DNA of 40,467 bases from Gammaproteobacteria bacterium (GTDB lineage: Bacteria; Pseudomonadota; Gammaproteobacteria; Arenicellales; JAJDZL01), in the NCBI GenBank assembly GCA_022823405.1, contig JAJDXD010000149.1, forward strand, positions 1 to 40,467, written 5' to 3'. Both the position numbers and the translations under genes were made by a program. Position 1 is the first letter of the stretch; each line of letters opens with the position of its first letter. Shown here one piece after another: positions 40,394 through 40,467 of the stretch. The notes under the pieces are model-generated. The model saw only the letters and a list, made by a program, of their open reading frames with translations. It had not been told where the DNA came from and made no database searches.

Positions 40394-40467
40394 AAACCGA
40401 GGTGATCGGGTTCATCATAGGCGGATGAAGACGATCATGAAACTGGAAGAAATCAGGACTCTGGAAG
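40383..40467 (+). CDS. Open reading frame entering from the right edge, unidentified
   Basis: Starting at ATG 40383, the plus strand encodes 28 residues (MSLKNRGDRV..., then MKTIMKLEEIRTLE) without a stop before the edge. Internal ATGs at 40425 and 40437 are alternative starts. The last stretch loosely recalls the N-terminus of some IS transposases/integrases, but this is too short to assign. Divergent from rpoH. Confidence 0.28.
   Translation, partial: MSLKNRGDRVHHRRMKTIMKLEEIRTLE

Overview
The window looks like chromosomal DNA of a gammaproteobacterium with an AT-leaning composition. The evidence is the gene neighbourhoods: aroK-aroB-gltB, topA divergent from def-fmt-rsmB, rsmB-DUF4390-NtrY/NtrX-like-trkA-trkH, and argF convergent with rpoH. 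No rRNA, tRNA, CRISPR array, prophage or complete insertion sequence was seen. Many cytochromes c and a cbb3-like terminal oxidase point to a respiring organism. Genus cannot be judged from the sequence alone.

Layout. 1-5583 (minus): gltB (3' part outside the window), aroB and aroK. 5870-9596 (plus): an orphan cytochrome c'-type protein, PBP1A (mrcA) and an unrecognised protein. 9666-12245 (minus): topA. 12444-22659 (plus): def-fmt-rsmB-DUF4390-histidine kinase-response regulator-trkA-trkH, much of it translationally coupled. 22850-32509 (minus, except one tiny plus-strand ORF): a large cytochrome/heme-copper oxidase cluster. 32829-37389 (minus): two LpxL-like acyltransferases, two glycosyltransferase-like proteins and argG. 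37650-39290 (plus): a 30-residue membrane peptide, a PuuD-like membrane protein and argF. 39390-40262 (minus): rpoH with a perfect CIRCE operator over its promoter. The right edge has a 22-nt direct repeat and the start of an unidentified reading frame.

The most unusual region is 22850-32509. It encodes a full-length CcoN-like catalytic subunit with every expected heme, CuB and cross-link residue, and a CcoO-like membrane-anchored monoheme cytochrome. The canonical diheme CcoP is absent. In its place are a heme-less two-helix protein resembling the CcoP N-terminus and two separate, mutually similar anchored monoheme cytochromes. There is also a stand-alone 190-residue protein matching only the C-terminal third of subunit I (including its HxH heme-ligand motif), a diheme and another monoheme cytochrome, a CcoS-like peptide, a thioredoxin-like lipoprotein and several one- or two-helix membrane peptides. 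A leading trio (cupredoxin/carboxypeptidase-regulatory-like protein, Tat-exported metallophosphoesterase, SoxA-like cytochrome c) is separated from the rest by two stem-loops. I infer a divergent, 'exploded' cbb3-type respiratory complex with its own electron-input and assembly factors. The physiological acceptor (O2 or NO) and donor are not proven by sequence.

Other points of note: the NtrX-like regulator has lost the Walker A lysine, the Walker B acid and the GAFTGA loop; TopA has Toprim C-terminal repeats instead of zinc fingers; one of the two LpxL-like acyltransferases lacks the catalytic acid of its HX4D/E motif.
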